From Pavlovales sp. CCMP2436 (taxonomy: Eukaryota; Haptophyta; Pavlovophyceae; Pavlovales): a stretch of DNA of 29,648 nucleotides. Of this stretch, positions 9,449-15,952 are shown one piece after another (the first letter of the stretch is position 1; the number at the start of each line of letters is the position of its first letter). The stretch lies in the NCBI GenBank assembly GCA_026770615.1, contig MU631482.1, forward strand, positions 143,769 to 173,416, written 5' to 3'. The notes under the pieces were generated by a model that was given only the letters and a program-made list of their open reading frames with translations, was not told the DNA's origin and did not search any database. A program made the position numbers and the translations under genes.

Positions 9449-9603
9449 GGCTGACGATTGCGCGCGAAATATACAAGCGAGCTTGACTAAGATGAACTAC
9501 TTTACTACTCTAAATAATTTATTACTTAAATACTTTGCTTCAGTAGCTTCAATAAGAGCTCAATGAGAGCTCATTAATAGCTAGAGCTAAGTCGGTTCAG
9601 GGT
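9449..9603. promoter_or_regulatory. AT-rich spacer with AGAGCTC direct repeats
   Basis: Upstream of the small membrane protein gene and downstream of the Rep-like gene. It contains AGAGCTCAATG and AGAGCTCATTA in tandem (9555-9576, 11-bp period), a related ATAGCTAGAGCT, and GGTTCAG twice (9594-9607). A promoter for the minus-strand gene is likely here; the exact site is not identified. Confidence 0.4.
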
Positions 9604-10440
9604 TCAGGCGCCCGTCACAATGCCGACTTGCTTGTTGAGGTAGTGCGCGACGATGTGCCCCCAGTCGGTCTGCGCCTGTAGCTCGATCTTGCAGGCAGGC
9701 AGCGCGCGCATCGGGATCTGCCCGGAGCCGTTCGAGGCCGCCTTGTTGTACGCCTGTTTGAAGAGCGCCTGGAGCGCGAGCTTGTTGACGCGCAGCTGCG
9801 AGTAGTGGCTGATAGTGAGGTATATGTGGGCATGCAGCGCCCCGGTCATGGGCCCGCGCTCGACCCCGGCCTTCACGTCCACCTGCTGCACGAACTCGTT
9901 TGGGTGCAGCGCGTCCGATGCGTACACGTCCGGGTGCGCCGGGCCGAAGCTCAGGATGTCGAAGATCTGCTTGCCGAAGCAGACGTTGAGCGCGGTCTGC
10001 ACGGCGGCCGGGTCCTGCGTCTCGTTGAACTTGCGACGGTTTGTATTTAATGTGATAAAAAAATTGCTCTCTTGGCGACGACGACCGATGGCCTCGCCCG
10101 CCTTGCCAAGGTTGTGGTCGTACTTGAGGCCGGCCGTCTTGAAGTCCGTTTCCGCCCGCCCGTCGCGCGCGCCTTCCACTCGCCCGAGGCCTTGTCCCAC
10201 GCGGCGGCGCGCATGCCGTCGGCGGTCGAGCTGCCGATCGCGACCTGGATGCTGCTCGTGACCTTGCCGCTCAAAGGCGCGTCGCGTGGTGCCGCCGGAA
10301 GCGCGGCGTCGAGGTGGTCGACGCGTGTGTCGCGCACGCCGAGCTGTAGACCGAGCCGGGTGCGCGCGGTGTCGAGGCCGCTTCGGGCGCGTGCGGCAAC
10401 GGCTCGCGCTGGCATCTCTTTTCCCGCGCTTACCGTCCAC
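9604..10440 (-). CDS. HUH-type Rep-like endonuclease
   Basis: 278 residues. Three rolling-circle motifs appear in order: NFFITLNTN (~126-134, like motif I FTLN), LHAHIYL (~201-207, the HUH metal site as His-Ala-His), and HYLNKQ (~265-270, motif III YxxK with the nucleophile Tyr). Such enzymes nick DNA at an origin and stay covalently bound. The spacings (about 75 and 63) are longer than in CRESS-virus Reps, and no helicase domain follows: the protein ends 8 residues after YLNK. The Arg-rich first 95 residues look out of frame; the frame starting at 10415 reads better there, so an indel near 10150-10165 is likely. It lies directly downstream of an 11-bp iteron array. Function is inferred from motifs only. 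Confidence 0.6.
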   Translation of the reverse strand: MDGKRGKRDASASRCRTRPKRPRHRAHPARSTARRARHTRRPPRRRASGGTTRRAFERQGHEQHPGRDRQLDRRRHARRRVGQGLGRVEGARDGRAETDFKTAGLKYDHNLGKAGEAIGRRRQESNFFITLNTNRRKFNETQDPAAVQTALNVCFGKQIFDILSFGPAHPDVYASDALHPNEFVQQVDVKAGVERGPMTGALHAHIYLTISHYSQLRVNKLALQALFKQAYNKAASNGSGQIPMRALPACKIELQAQTDWGHIVAHYLNKQVGIVTGA

Positions 10441-10453
10441 CTGCGCCGAATTT

Positions 10454-10519
10454 AAACTAGTTTGAAACCAGTTTAAAACCAGTTTAAAACTGGTTTAAAA
10501 ACAGTTTTAAACCAGTTTC
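10454..10519. repeat. six 11-bp iterons with palindromic core
   Basis: AAACYRGTTT-type decamers start at 10454, 10465, 10476, 10487, 10498 and 10509, an exact 11-bp period. Units are AAACTAGTTTG, AAACCAGTTTA twice, AAACTGGTTTA, AAAACAGTTTT and AAACCAGTTTC. The array begins 13 bases upstream of the Rep-like start (10440) and overlaps the stop of the next minus-strand gene. It is a candidate replication origin or autoregulatory operator for the Rep-like protein. Confidence 0.75.
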
Positions 10520-10800
10520 GGCTTGCGGACGCGCTTGGCGGGCGGCTCCGATTCGGCGGGCTCCTGAGCGACGCCAACGGGCTCCTGAGCGACGCCGGAG
10601 AAGAGGTCGATCTGCGCGGCGCTCGCCCACTTCCAGCATAGGTTGGCGCGATCGGTCGGCGCGTTCGCCACGAAGGCGCGCCGCCCGTTCTTGGCGGTGC
10701 GCACCTCCAGCCGGTTCGCGGCCGCCGTGGCCTCGAAGAAGGTCTTCGTGCACAGGTCCATCATCTTCACCGAGTAGACCGAGTTGGGCAGCATCGTCAT
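10507..10800 (-). CDS. unknown 97-residue protein with basic tail
   Basis: Starts MTMLPNSVYSVKMMDL and is followed by a compact domain containing RLEVRTAKNGRRAFVANAP and CWKWASA. The C-terminus has a duplicated GVAQEP and ends PPAKRVRKPKLV, a nuclear-localisation-like basic tail. The family is not recognised. The gene is divergent from the one at 10849 across a 48-bp spacer, and its stop lies inside the iteron array, so it may be co-transcribed with the Rep-like gene. A DNA-associated role is possible but is inferred only from the tail and position. Confidence 0.6.
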   Translation of the reverse strand: MTMLPNSVYSVKMMDLCTKTFFEATAAANRLEVRTAKNGRRAFVANAPTDRANLCWKWASAAQIDLFSGVAQEPVGVAQEPAESEPPAKRVRKPKLV

Positions 10801-10848
10801 TTGAGCTGCAAGCTGTGGCAGAAAGTTTTTACACTCGCCTAAAAAAGG
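10801..10848. promoter_or_regulatory. 48-bp divergent promoter spacer
   Basis: Separates two divergent starts and contains GGCAGAAAGTTTTTACAC, similar in layout to GCAGAATTTTTTCTG in the other divergent viral spacer at 19458-19519. Both directions must be served by this short sequence. Confidence 0.4.
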
Positions 10849-11217
10849 ATGGACTTTAATAGCATGGACTCAAAAAGGACGGAGTGGACGGTCGCCGACC
10901 TCGACCAGTACGGGAGCTACGCGACGCCGCACTTCGCGCACTCGCAGCTCTACTATGTGCGCGACGTCTCGCGCGCCTGGTGCGAGCGCTTCTGCGCGCT
11001 GGGGTGCGACCTGGAGGCGAAAGGCACGGAGGCGGAGGGCGCGGCGGCCTGGTTCAGGCTCGCACGGCTCTGTGCCGAGCGCGCAGCCCGTGCAGGAACC
11101 AGGCTGCGGGCGTGGCGCTGCACCGGGTGCGCCATTTGCCCGAACGCCGCGGGCGAGTGCGTGCTCGCCCAGGGCATTGCTCAGGGTTCAGCTGATTTTT
11201 TCTGTGCGACCTGGTAG
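10849..11217 (+). CDS. unknown 122-residue Cys-containing protein
   Basis: Starts MDFNSMDSKRTEWTVADL just after CCTAAAAAAGG. It has an Ala/Arg-rich helical middle and a C-terminal Cys cluster (CTGCAICPNAAGEC), which could bind a metal. The family is not recognised. Its stop lies 4 bases before the next ATG on the same strand, and a T-rich motif preceding that gene is inside this coding sequence, so the two genes are tightly packed. Confidence 0.55.
   Translation: MDFNSMDSKRTEWTVADLDQYGSYATPHFAHSQLYYVRDVSRAWCERFCALGCDLEAKGTEAEGAAAWFRLARLCAERAARAGTRLRAWRCTGCAICPNAAGECVLAQGIAQGSADFFCATW
11194..11207 (+). promoter_or_regulatory. T6CTGTGC motif before the 11222 gene
   Basis: TTTTTTCTGTGC at 11196-11207 is 14 bases before ATG 11222. 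The identical 12-mer precedes ATG 19520 by 17 bases. A candidate viral promoter element, although both lie near starts that were chosen by eye. Confidence 0.45.
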
Positions 11218-11221
11218 CGCA

Positions 11222-11659
11222 ATGGACCTCACACAGCGCATCTCGTCTAACCGGACGAACTGGTCGTCGAACGCGCGCCGGCAGGTACAGGGGCTGTACC
11301 ACGACCGCTTCGGGCCGCCGCCGCCGAGCATGAGCATGGCCGAAGCGATGCGGCGGGACCCGGCTGTGATCGACAGGCTCCGGCGGGGGCGGAAGACACA
11401 GGCGGCGAACCGGGCGCAGGCGTTGGCGCAGCGCACGGCGATTTCGGCGGCGCACGAGGCGCGCCACGACCAGCAGCAGCCGCAAAAGCAGCCGCAAAAG
11501 CAGCCGCAGCAGCAGCAGCCGCAACAGCAGCAGCCGGCGCCGGGCCGCAAAGTGGCCTTCGATGCTACGCCGCGTACGGGGAGCGCGTCACAGAGGAGCT
11601 CGACATCAGCCGGCTCGCGGCCAGTTGCAGGTCCTGCGAATGCTCCTGCTCGCGCGTGA
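11222..11659 (+). CDS. unknown 145-residue Gln/Pro-rich protein
   Basis: The start MDLTQRISSNRTNWSSNA was chosen because it follows the T6CTGTGC motif; the frame is open further upstream but there overlaps the previous gene. An N-terminal segment with PPPPSMSMAEAMRRDPAV and an Arg/Ala helix precedes a QKQPQKQPQQQQ repeat (about 84-105) and a Ser/Thr-rich tail. The last 95 bases overlap the opposing gene at 11565-11867. The Gln tract suggests a disordered, possibly virion-associated or scaffold protein; no function can be assigned. Confidence 0.5.
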   Translation: MDLTQRISSNRTNWSSNARRQVQGLYHDRFGPPPPSMSMAEAMRRDPAVIDRLRRGRKTQAANRAQALAQRTAISAAHEARHDQQQPQKQPQKQPQQQQPQQQQPAPGRKVAFDATPRTGSASQRSSTSAGSRPVAGPANAPARA

Positions 11660-11867
11660 GTATGAAGCCTGCGTGCTGCGCGAGTAGTTCCTCACGATGC
11701 GCCTTGTCGAGCGCGGGATTGAAGGAGGTCTCGATGCCCTCGGTCTGCTGGAGGGCGCGCTCGAATACGGGGTTACTGAAAGTGTTCTCGGTAGTGTCGG
11801 CGGTGGCGGGGGCTGCTAGACTGGCGCGGTAGAGGACGTACACGGCGGCGGCACCGAGGGCGAGCAT
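11565..11867 (-). CDS. small protein with N-terminal membrane segment
   Basis: 100 residues. MLALGAAAVYVLYRASLAA forms a single N-terminal hydrophobic anchor, followed by a polar region (NPVFERALQQTEGIETSFNP) and a Glu/Gln helix. This layout resembles the longer gene at 17664-18572, which also begins with a short hydrophobic segment. Such short anchored proteins are common beside capsid genes in PLVs, but the family is not recognised. It overlaps the opposing gene tail to tail by 95 bases. Confidence 0.55.
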   Translation of the reverse strand: MLALGAAAVYVLYRASLAAPATADTTENTFSNPVFERALQQTEGIETSFNPALDKAHREELLAQHAGFILTREQEHSQDLQLAASRLMSSSSVTRSPYAA

Positions 11868-11898
11868 CGTTAGCGAGCGTACGCGAATTTAAATTGTG

Positions 11899-11978
11899 TA
11901 ATTGGTTTTAAAAAGCGGCGGGTCCCTTTGGGGGCACATCCCCCCGGGTCGACCCCAACATGCCCCCTTAAGAGCTCT
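11899..11978 (-). repeat. inverted copy of the 119-bp repeat, left of the gap
   Basis: The reverse complement matches the first part of the units at 12661 and 12780 (AGAGCTCTTAAGGGGGCATG, then GACCCGGGGGGATGTGCC) with few differences. It runs directly into the gap, so the missing sequence lies between inverted arms. Confidence 0.85.
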
Positions 11979-12660
11979 NNNNNNNNNNNNNNNNNNNNNN
12001 NNNNNNNNNNNNNNNNNNNNNNNNNNNNNNNNNNNNNNNNNNNNNNNNNNNNNNNNNNNNNNNNNNNNNNNNNNNNNNNNNNNNNNNNNNNNNNNNNNNN
12101 NNNNNNNNNNNNNNNNNNNNNNNNNNNNNNNNNNNNNNNNNNNNNNNNNNNNNNNNNNNNNNNNNNNNNNNNNNNNNNNNNNNNNNNNNNNNNNNNNNNN
12201 NNNNNNNNNNNNNNNNNNNNNNNNNNNNNNNNNNNNNNNNNNNNNNNNNNNNNNNNNNNNNNNNNNNNNNNNNNNNNNNNNNNNNNNNNNNNNNNNNNNN
12301 NNNNNNNNNNNNNNNNNNNNNNNNNNNNNNNNNNNNNNNNNNNNNNNNNNNNNNNNNNNNNNNNNNNNNNNNNNNNNNNNNNNNNNNNNNNNNNNNNNNN
12401 NNNNNNNNNNNNNNNNNNNNNNNNNNNNNNNNNNNNNNNNNNNNNNNNNNNNNNNNNNNNNNNNNNNNNNNNNNNNNNNNNNNNNNNNNNNNNNNNNNNN
12501 NNNNNNNNNNNNNNNNNNNNNNNNNNNNNNNNNNNNNNNNNNNNNNNNNNNNNNNNNNNNNNNNNNNNNNNNNNNNNNNNNNNNNNNNNNNNNNNNNNNN
12601 NNNNNNNNNNNNNNNNNNNNNNNNNNNNNNNNNNNNNNNNNNNNNNNNNNNNNNNNNNNN
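11979..12660. other. assembly gap (run of N)
   Basis: 682 unknown bases. Open frames spanning it are artefacts. The flanking inverted and tandem repeats explain why the assembly broke here; the true length may differ. Confidence 0.99.
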
Positions 12661-12886
12661 TAACTAACTTTTTCAGAGCTCTTAAGGGGGCATGTTGGGG
12701 TCGACCCGGGGGGATGTGCCCTCAAAGGGACCCGCCGCTTTTTAAAAACCAAAAATTCAAAAAGGCGGGAAAAAAGAAGTAACTAACTTTTTCAGAGCTC
12801 TTAAGGGGGCATGTTGGGGTCGACTCGGGGGGATGTGCTCCCAGAGGGACCCGCCGCTTTTAAAAAACCAAAAATTCAAAAACACG
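12661..12886 (+). repeat. 119-bp tandem repeat, about two visible units
   Basis: Unit 1 is 12661-12779; unit 2 starts at 12780 with the same TAACTAACTTTTTCAGAGCT and runs to about 12886 with a few substitutions. Each unit holds GGGGTCGAC, a CCGGGGGGATGTG block and an A-rich end. An inverted copy stands left of the gap. More units probably lie in the gap. Confidence 0.9.
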
Positions 12887-12961
12887 CCTCGTCATTCCTT
12901 CTCGCACACGCATCCGCGCATGCAGACCTCCTCCGCGCCCCGCACCGCCCCCGCCGTCGCC

Positions 12962-13651
12962 ATGTCCGCCGCGCTCTTCATGGACGCGCAAGACTTCGAC
13001 CAGAAGCTCCTCGGCGTCGAGCTGCACTACATGAAGCCGGCCGGCGAGAACCAGAAGCCCAAGAGCACCGTGCGCGTCACCTACGGACCGAACAAGCGCG
13101 CGCTCGCGCTCATCTCGCCGCCCATGGCCGCCGACTGGCCGCTGCTCGGCCCCGAGGGCAACATGGGCTCCAAGTTCGGCCCGGACTCGCCCGACAAGGC
13201 TGTCTTCACGCTGGGCCTCGCCGACCGCGCGATCGAGGGCATCGAGTCCGAGCGCGTCCAGCAGTTCTTCGCCGTGCTCAATTTGGTGGACGAGCGCGTC
13301 GCCGACTTTGTGTACACGCACCAGAAGGAGGTGCTCAACGCCCGCGACCTCTCGCTCGAGGCCGTGCGCGGCAAGATGAGCCCCGCCGTGAAGCAGCGCT
13401 ACGACAACGACCTGCCCACCTACAAGCGCGTGAACGTCTCCGTGCGCATCATGGACTACAACGGCAACCGCCGCCACCTCCCACAGCTCGACTGCAACCG
13501 CCAGCCGCTGCTCGAGGGGCACGAGATCAAGCACGAGGACGTCCTCATGGCCGCCGTGCAGCTCGACATGTTCTACTCGATGAGCTCGGTCTTCGGCATC
13601 AAGTGGGCGCCCGTGCAGCTCATGCTTTTGCGCCGGCGCGCCGACCACTAG
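12962..13651 (+). CDS. SSB-like protein, in-frame TAG before its tail
   Basis: Start MSAALFMDAQDFDQKLLGVE chosen for its context (GTCGCCATGTCC); the frame extends upstream into the tandem repeat but without protein character. 229 residues. The layout (VTYGPNKRALALISPPM, FFAVLNLVDERVADFVY, YKRVNVSVRIMDYNGN, and SVFGIKWAPVQLMLL at the end) recalls single-stranded-DNA-binding OB-fold proteins of nucleocytoplasmic large DNA viruses; this is pattern resemblance, not a confirmed family. After TAG 13649-13651 the same frame continues 42 codons to TAG 13778 with an acidic DSDMGYEKSGFH end, like the acidic aromatic tails of SSBs. So the tail was probably lost by one substitution, or readthrough occurs. 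Confidence 0.5.
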   Translation: MSAALFMDAQDFDQKLLGVELHYMKPAGENQKPKSTVRVTYGPNKRALALISPPMAADWPLLGPEGNMGSKFGPDSPDKAVFTLGLADRAIEGIESERVQQFFAVLNLVDERVADFVYTHQKEVLNARDLSLEAVRGKMSPAVKQRYDNDLPTYKRVNVSVRIMDYNGNRRHLPQLDCNRQPLLEGHEIKHEDVLMAAVQLDMFYSMSSVFGIKWAPVQLMLLRRRADH

Positions 13652-13780
13652 CCGGCGGCCCTCGGCGACATATTTGCGGGCACCACGCTGCCCGCCTGGG
13701 CGACGCCCAACCCGCAGCATCAGCCGCAGCCGGCCTCCTCCGACTCGGACATGGGCTACGAGAAGTCCGGCTTCCACTAG
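13652..13780 (+). pseudogene. disconnected C-terminal tail of the SSB-like gene
   Basis: 43 codons including the final TAG, in the same frame as the preceding gene. The peptide is Pro/Gln-rich then acidic (SSDSDMGYEKSGF). A short direct repeat AGAAGTCCGG flanks its end (13761-13770 and 13780-13789). Other genes here end in TAG, so a changed genetic code is unlikely. Confidence 0.5.
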
Positions 13781-13896
13781 AAGTCCGGCCACGCTCGGTC
13801 AATTAACGAGCATTCCCGAAGAAGTGACACACCACCAAAAAAATTTGCACACCCGGATCAGCGAGCAGCCACACACCGGATCAACGAGCAGTCGCG

Positions 13897-14424
13897 ATGT
13901 ATCAGCAGCAGAAGGCCGTCACCTCGCGCGAGCTCTTTCAGCGCATCGCCCTCGGCTCGCCCTGCTCCGGCGAGGACGAGTACAACGCCGAGATCAGCCG
14001 CTGCTGGCCCGCGCTCAACGCGCTGTTCCTCGACTCAAAGGCGCCGATCTACAACCGCGTCAAGAACATCGTGCGCCTCGAGGTGGACGCCATCTACGAA
14101 CCGGCCATCCCCGGCGGCCACCAAGGCACGGTCGTCTTCGACGTGCTCCTCGAGCTCGGCAACCTCAACCCCAAGGCGCCCGCCGACGTCGCCAAGCCGC
14201 TCCTCCAGCGCGAGCTCAAGCGCCTCTGCGCGCCCGACGCCCTGGTCCGCGTCAAGCGCGTCGTGCCTGTCGAGCACAGCGGCTGGCACATGCGCACCGC
14301 GGTCGATGGCGGCTTCGCGGGCGACATGGCCCAGCGGCTCGTGCTCGCCGGGCCCGTCGAGCTCTACGAGAACAACCACACCTTTGACGGCCGCCGCTCA
14401 TACGCGATCCAAAGCATGGTCTAA
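13897..14424 (+). CDS. unknown 175-residue protein
   Basis: Starts MYQQQKAVTSRELFQRIALG. It has a well-ordered look: an N-terminal helix with a Trp-Pro-Ala-Leu turn (SRCWPALNALFLDS), alternating hydrophobic strands (KNIVRLEVDAIYEPAI, GTVVFDVLLELGNL), a helix ending RELKRLCAPDA, and strands to the end. No membrane segment or catalytic motif is seen. Strong GC at third positions matches the capsid gene, so it looks like a native intact viral gene. It could be a minor capsid or DNA-associated protein; the position between SSB-like and capsid genes does not decide. Confidence 0.65.
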   Translation: MYQQQKAVTSRELFQRIALGSPCSGEDEYNAEISRCWPALNALFLDSKAPIYNRVKNIVRLEVDAIYEPAIPGGHQGTVVFDVLLELGNLNPKAPADVAKPLLQRELKRLCAPDALVRVKRVVPVEHSGWHMRTAVDGGFAGDMAQRLVLAGPVELYENNHTFDGRRSYAIQSMV

Positions 14425-14540
14425 AATAAAAAAACTCGAGTGCACTCGTGTAGTTGGACGAAGACTCTAGAACGCAAACGCGTAAGTTAGCAAGTTAAGA
14501 ACAGATCAATTGAGCTCGTCTGCTCGTCAGTAGTTCTTAG

Positions 14541-15272
14541 ATGTCGCGACTGCCGCGGCCGGTCGACCGGCACTACCTCAAGCGCCAGGCGCTCGACACA
14601 ACCCATTCGCTCTGCGCCGCCCTATCCCACCCGGCCGCTGCCGTCCTCCTCAAGTGGCTCGTCACCGAGGCGCAGAAAAGCCTGCTGCTGTACGGCGCGC
14701 TCGCCGCCTGGTCCGTGTGCATCGCGCAGCGCATCGCCCCCCGCCTCGTCGTGCCCTGGAACCCGAGCCGTGAGCGATGGCACCGCATGTACGTCTACGC
14801 GGTCGACGTAACCTGGACCAAGCGCGCAGACCTCTGCGAGCACCTGCAGTTGGGCTGCCTCGCCGCGCTCGAGCAGCTGCGCCTGCACGTGCGCACCGCC
14901 AAGAAGCTGCGCGCGCCGCTGCTCAGTAACTTTGCCTGCCGTCTGCACACCACCCTGCTCGACTGGGCCAGGGTCGAGCACCGCATGTGCCTGCTCGAGC
15001 AAGTCGTCCTGGCCTACTGGCGTGAGCGCCTCTTCTGGAAGGCCACCTTCAGCTACGAGGTGCCACCGAAGGCCTTTGCGCGCGCGATGCTCCGCGAGGA
15101 CTTTGTGCAGCTCGCTTGGCTGCGCGGGCTGCGGGGCGTCTTCGACATGCTGAGCGCCAAGCGCCTGCGCGGCTACGACATCCTCGGCCGCGCGCTTGCC
15201 AGCTCGCGTCAGAACGCCACCGCGCACTGGCACACGATGCAGACGCTCGGGCGCGTCGACACGTTCAACTAG
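14541..15272 (+). CDS. unknown 243-residue helical protein
   Basis: Starts MSRLPRPVDRHYLKRQALD. Predominantly helical with many Leu, Ala, Arg and Trp. One hydrophobic helix (SLLLYGALAAWSVCIAQRIA, about 50-69) might be membrane-associated but is not clearly a span. Later segments (LEQLRLHVRTAKKLRAPLL, RVEHRMCLLEQVVLAYWRER) look amphipathic. No known motif. Intact, with no frame break, codon use like the capsid gene. It converges on the minus-strand gene that ends at 15289. Confidence 0.6.
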   Translation: MSRLPRPVDRHYLKRQALDTTHSLCAALSHPAAAVLLKWLVTEAQKSLLLYGALAAWSVCIAQRIAPRLVVPWNPSRERWHRMYVYAVDVTWTKRADLCEHLQLGCLAALEQLRLHVRTAKKLRAPLLSNFACRLHTTLLDWARVEHRMCLLEQVVLAYWRERLFWKATFSYEVPPKAFARAMLREDFVQLAWLRGLRGVFDMLSAKRLRGYDILGRALASSRQNATAHWHTMQTLGRVDTFN

Positions 15273-15288
15273 CCGACTGCTCGCTCGA

Positions 15289-15630
15289 CTAATGCGCCGC
15301 CGAGGAGGAGGAGGAGTAGGCCGGTGGCAGCGGTGCGCGCCCGCCGCTGCTGCTGCCCGACTCGCTTGTGTGGTCGCCCACCACGAAGCTCATGTCGCTC
15401 GAGTCGCTCTCCTCCGAGCGCGCCGAGTCCTCCGAGCCGATCGACTCGCTGCTCTCCCCGTCGCTGGTGCTGCTGCTGCTGCTCTCGCTCTCCTCGCATG
15501 CCACGATGAGCAGCGCGTCCACCTTCGCGTCGACCACGCTGAGCTGCTCGTGCACCTCGTTCACCAAGCGCTCGAGGCGGTCGAGCTTCGACTCGAGCTT
15601 GTTGAGCAGCACGATGAGCACCGGATTCAT
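15289..15630 (-). CDS. coiled-coil plus acidic Ser-rich small protein
   Basis: 113 residues. MNPVLIVLLNKLESKLDRLE begins a heptad-patterned helix to about residue 45 (LERLVNEVHEQLSVVDAKVD), then a Ser/Glu/Asp-rich disordered tail with SSSSSTSDGESSES. It probably oligomerises through the helix. Small coiled-coil proteins are frequent virion or scaffold components, but nothing specific is recognised. Confidence 0.55.
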   Translation of the reverse strand: MNPVLIVLLNKLESKLDRLERLVNEVHEQLSVVDAKVDALLIVACEESESSSSSTSDGESSESIGSEDSARSEESDSSDMSFVVGDHTSESGSSSGGRAPLPPAYSSSSSAAH

Positions 15631-15952
15631 GTCCAGCGCTGAGCTCCTGCGCTTTTCGGCGCCTATTTTAAAACGTTTCCTAATTTTTTTTTGGTTTTTT
15701 TATTAAAGGCCGCTCGCCTGGCCATCACCACGTGCTGAAAGCCACCTTGCGTGGGTACGGCGGTGTGGGATGGGCGGAACCCTTGGCATCCGCGTGTGTG
15801 AAAGTCACCCTGCGCCCATAGCGTGAGTTGCCGCTCCCACTCGAGCGAGAGCTGAACCGGCCGGTTGAGGCAATGCGGGGCGGCACGGACGGCATACCCG
15901 TTGTGCGAGTCGTACGTACCGTACGTCTCGTCGCTGTATTAGTCGTGCGAAT
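15631..15952. other. spacer between capsid 3' end and coiled-coil gene
   Basis: About 320 bases with no gene. On the minus strand the side near 15650-15710 is A-rich (CCTTTAATAAAAAAACC, AAAAATTAGG, GTTTTAAAATAGG), a likely promoter for the gene at 15289-15630. It also holds a degenerate repeat (TGAAAGYCACCYTGCG at about 15736 and 15799) and a CGTACGTACCGTACG palindrome near 15910. Confidence 0.45.

Noticed and set aside
7551..9476. 641-codon minus-strand open frame
   Set aside because: Antisense of the helicase exon and membrane protein; Arg/His/Leu-rich low-complexity shadow.
10454..10519. CRISPR array
   Set aside because: Eleven-base period without spacers; iterons in a eukaryotic viral insert.
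11889..12782. open frames of 250-290 codons across the run of N
   Set aside because: They are open only because unknown bases contain no stops.
12833..12961. N-terminal extension of the SSB-like protein
   Set aside because: It is encoded by the tandem repeat and leader; the ATG at 12962 has the better context and protein-like sequence starts there.
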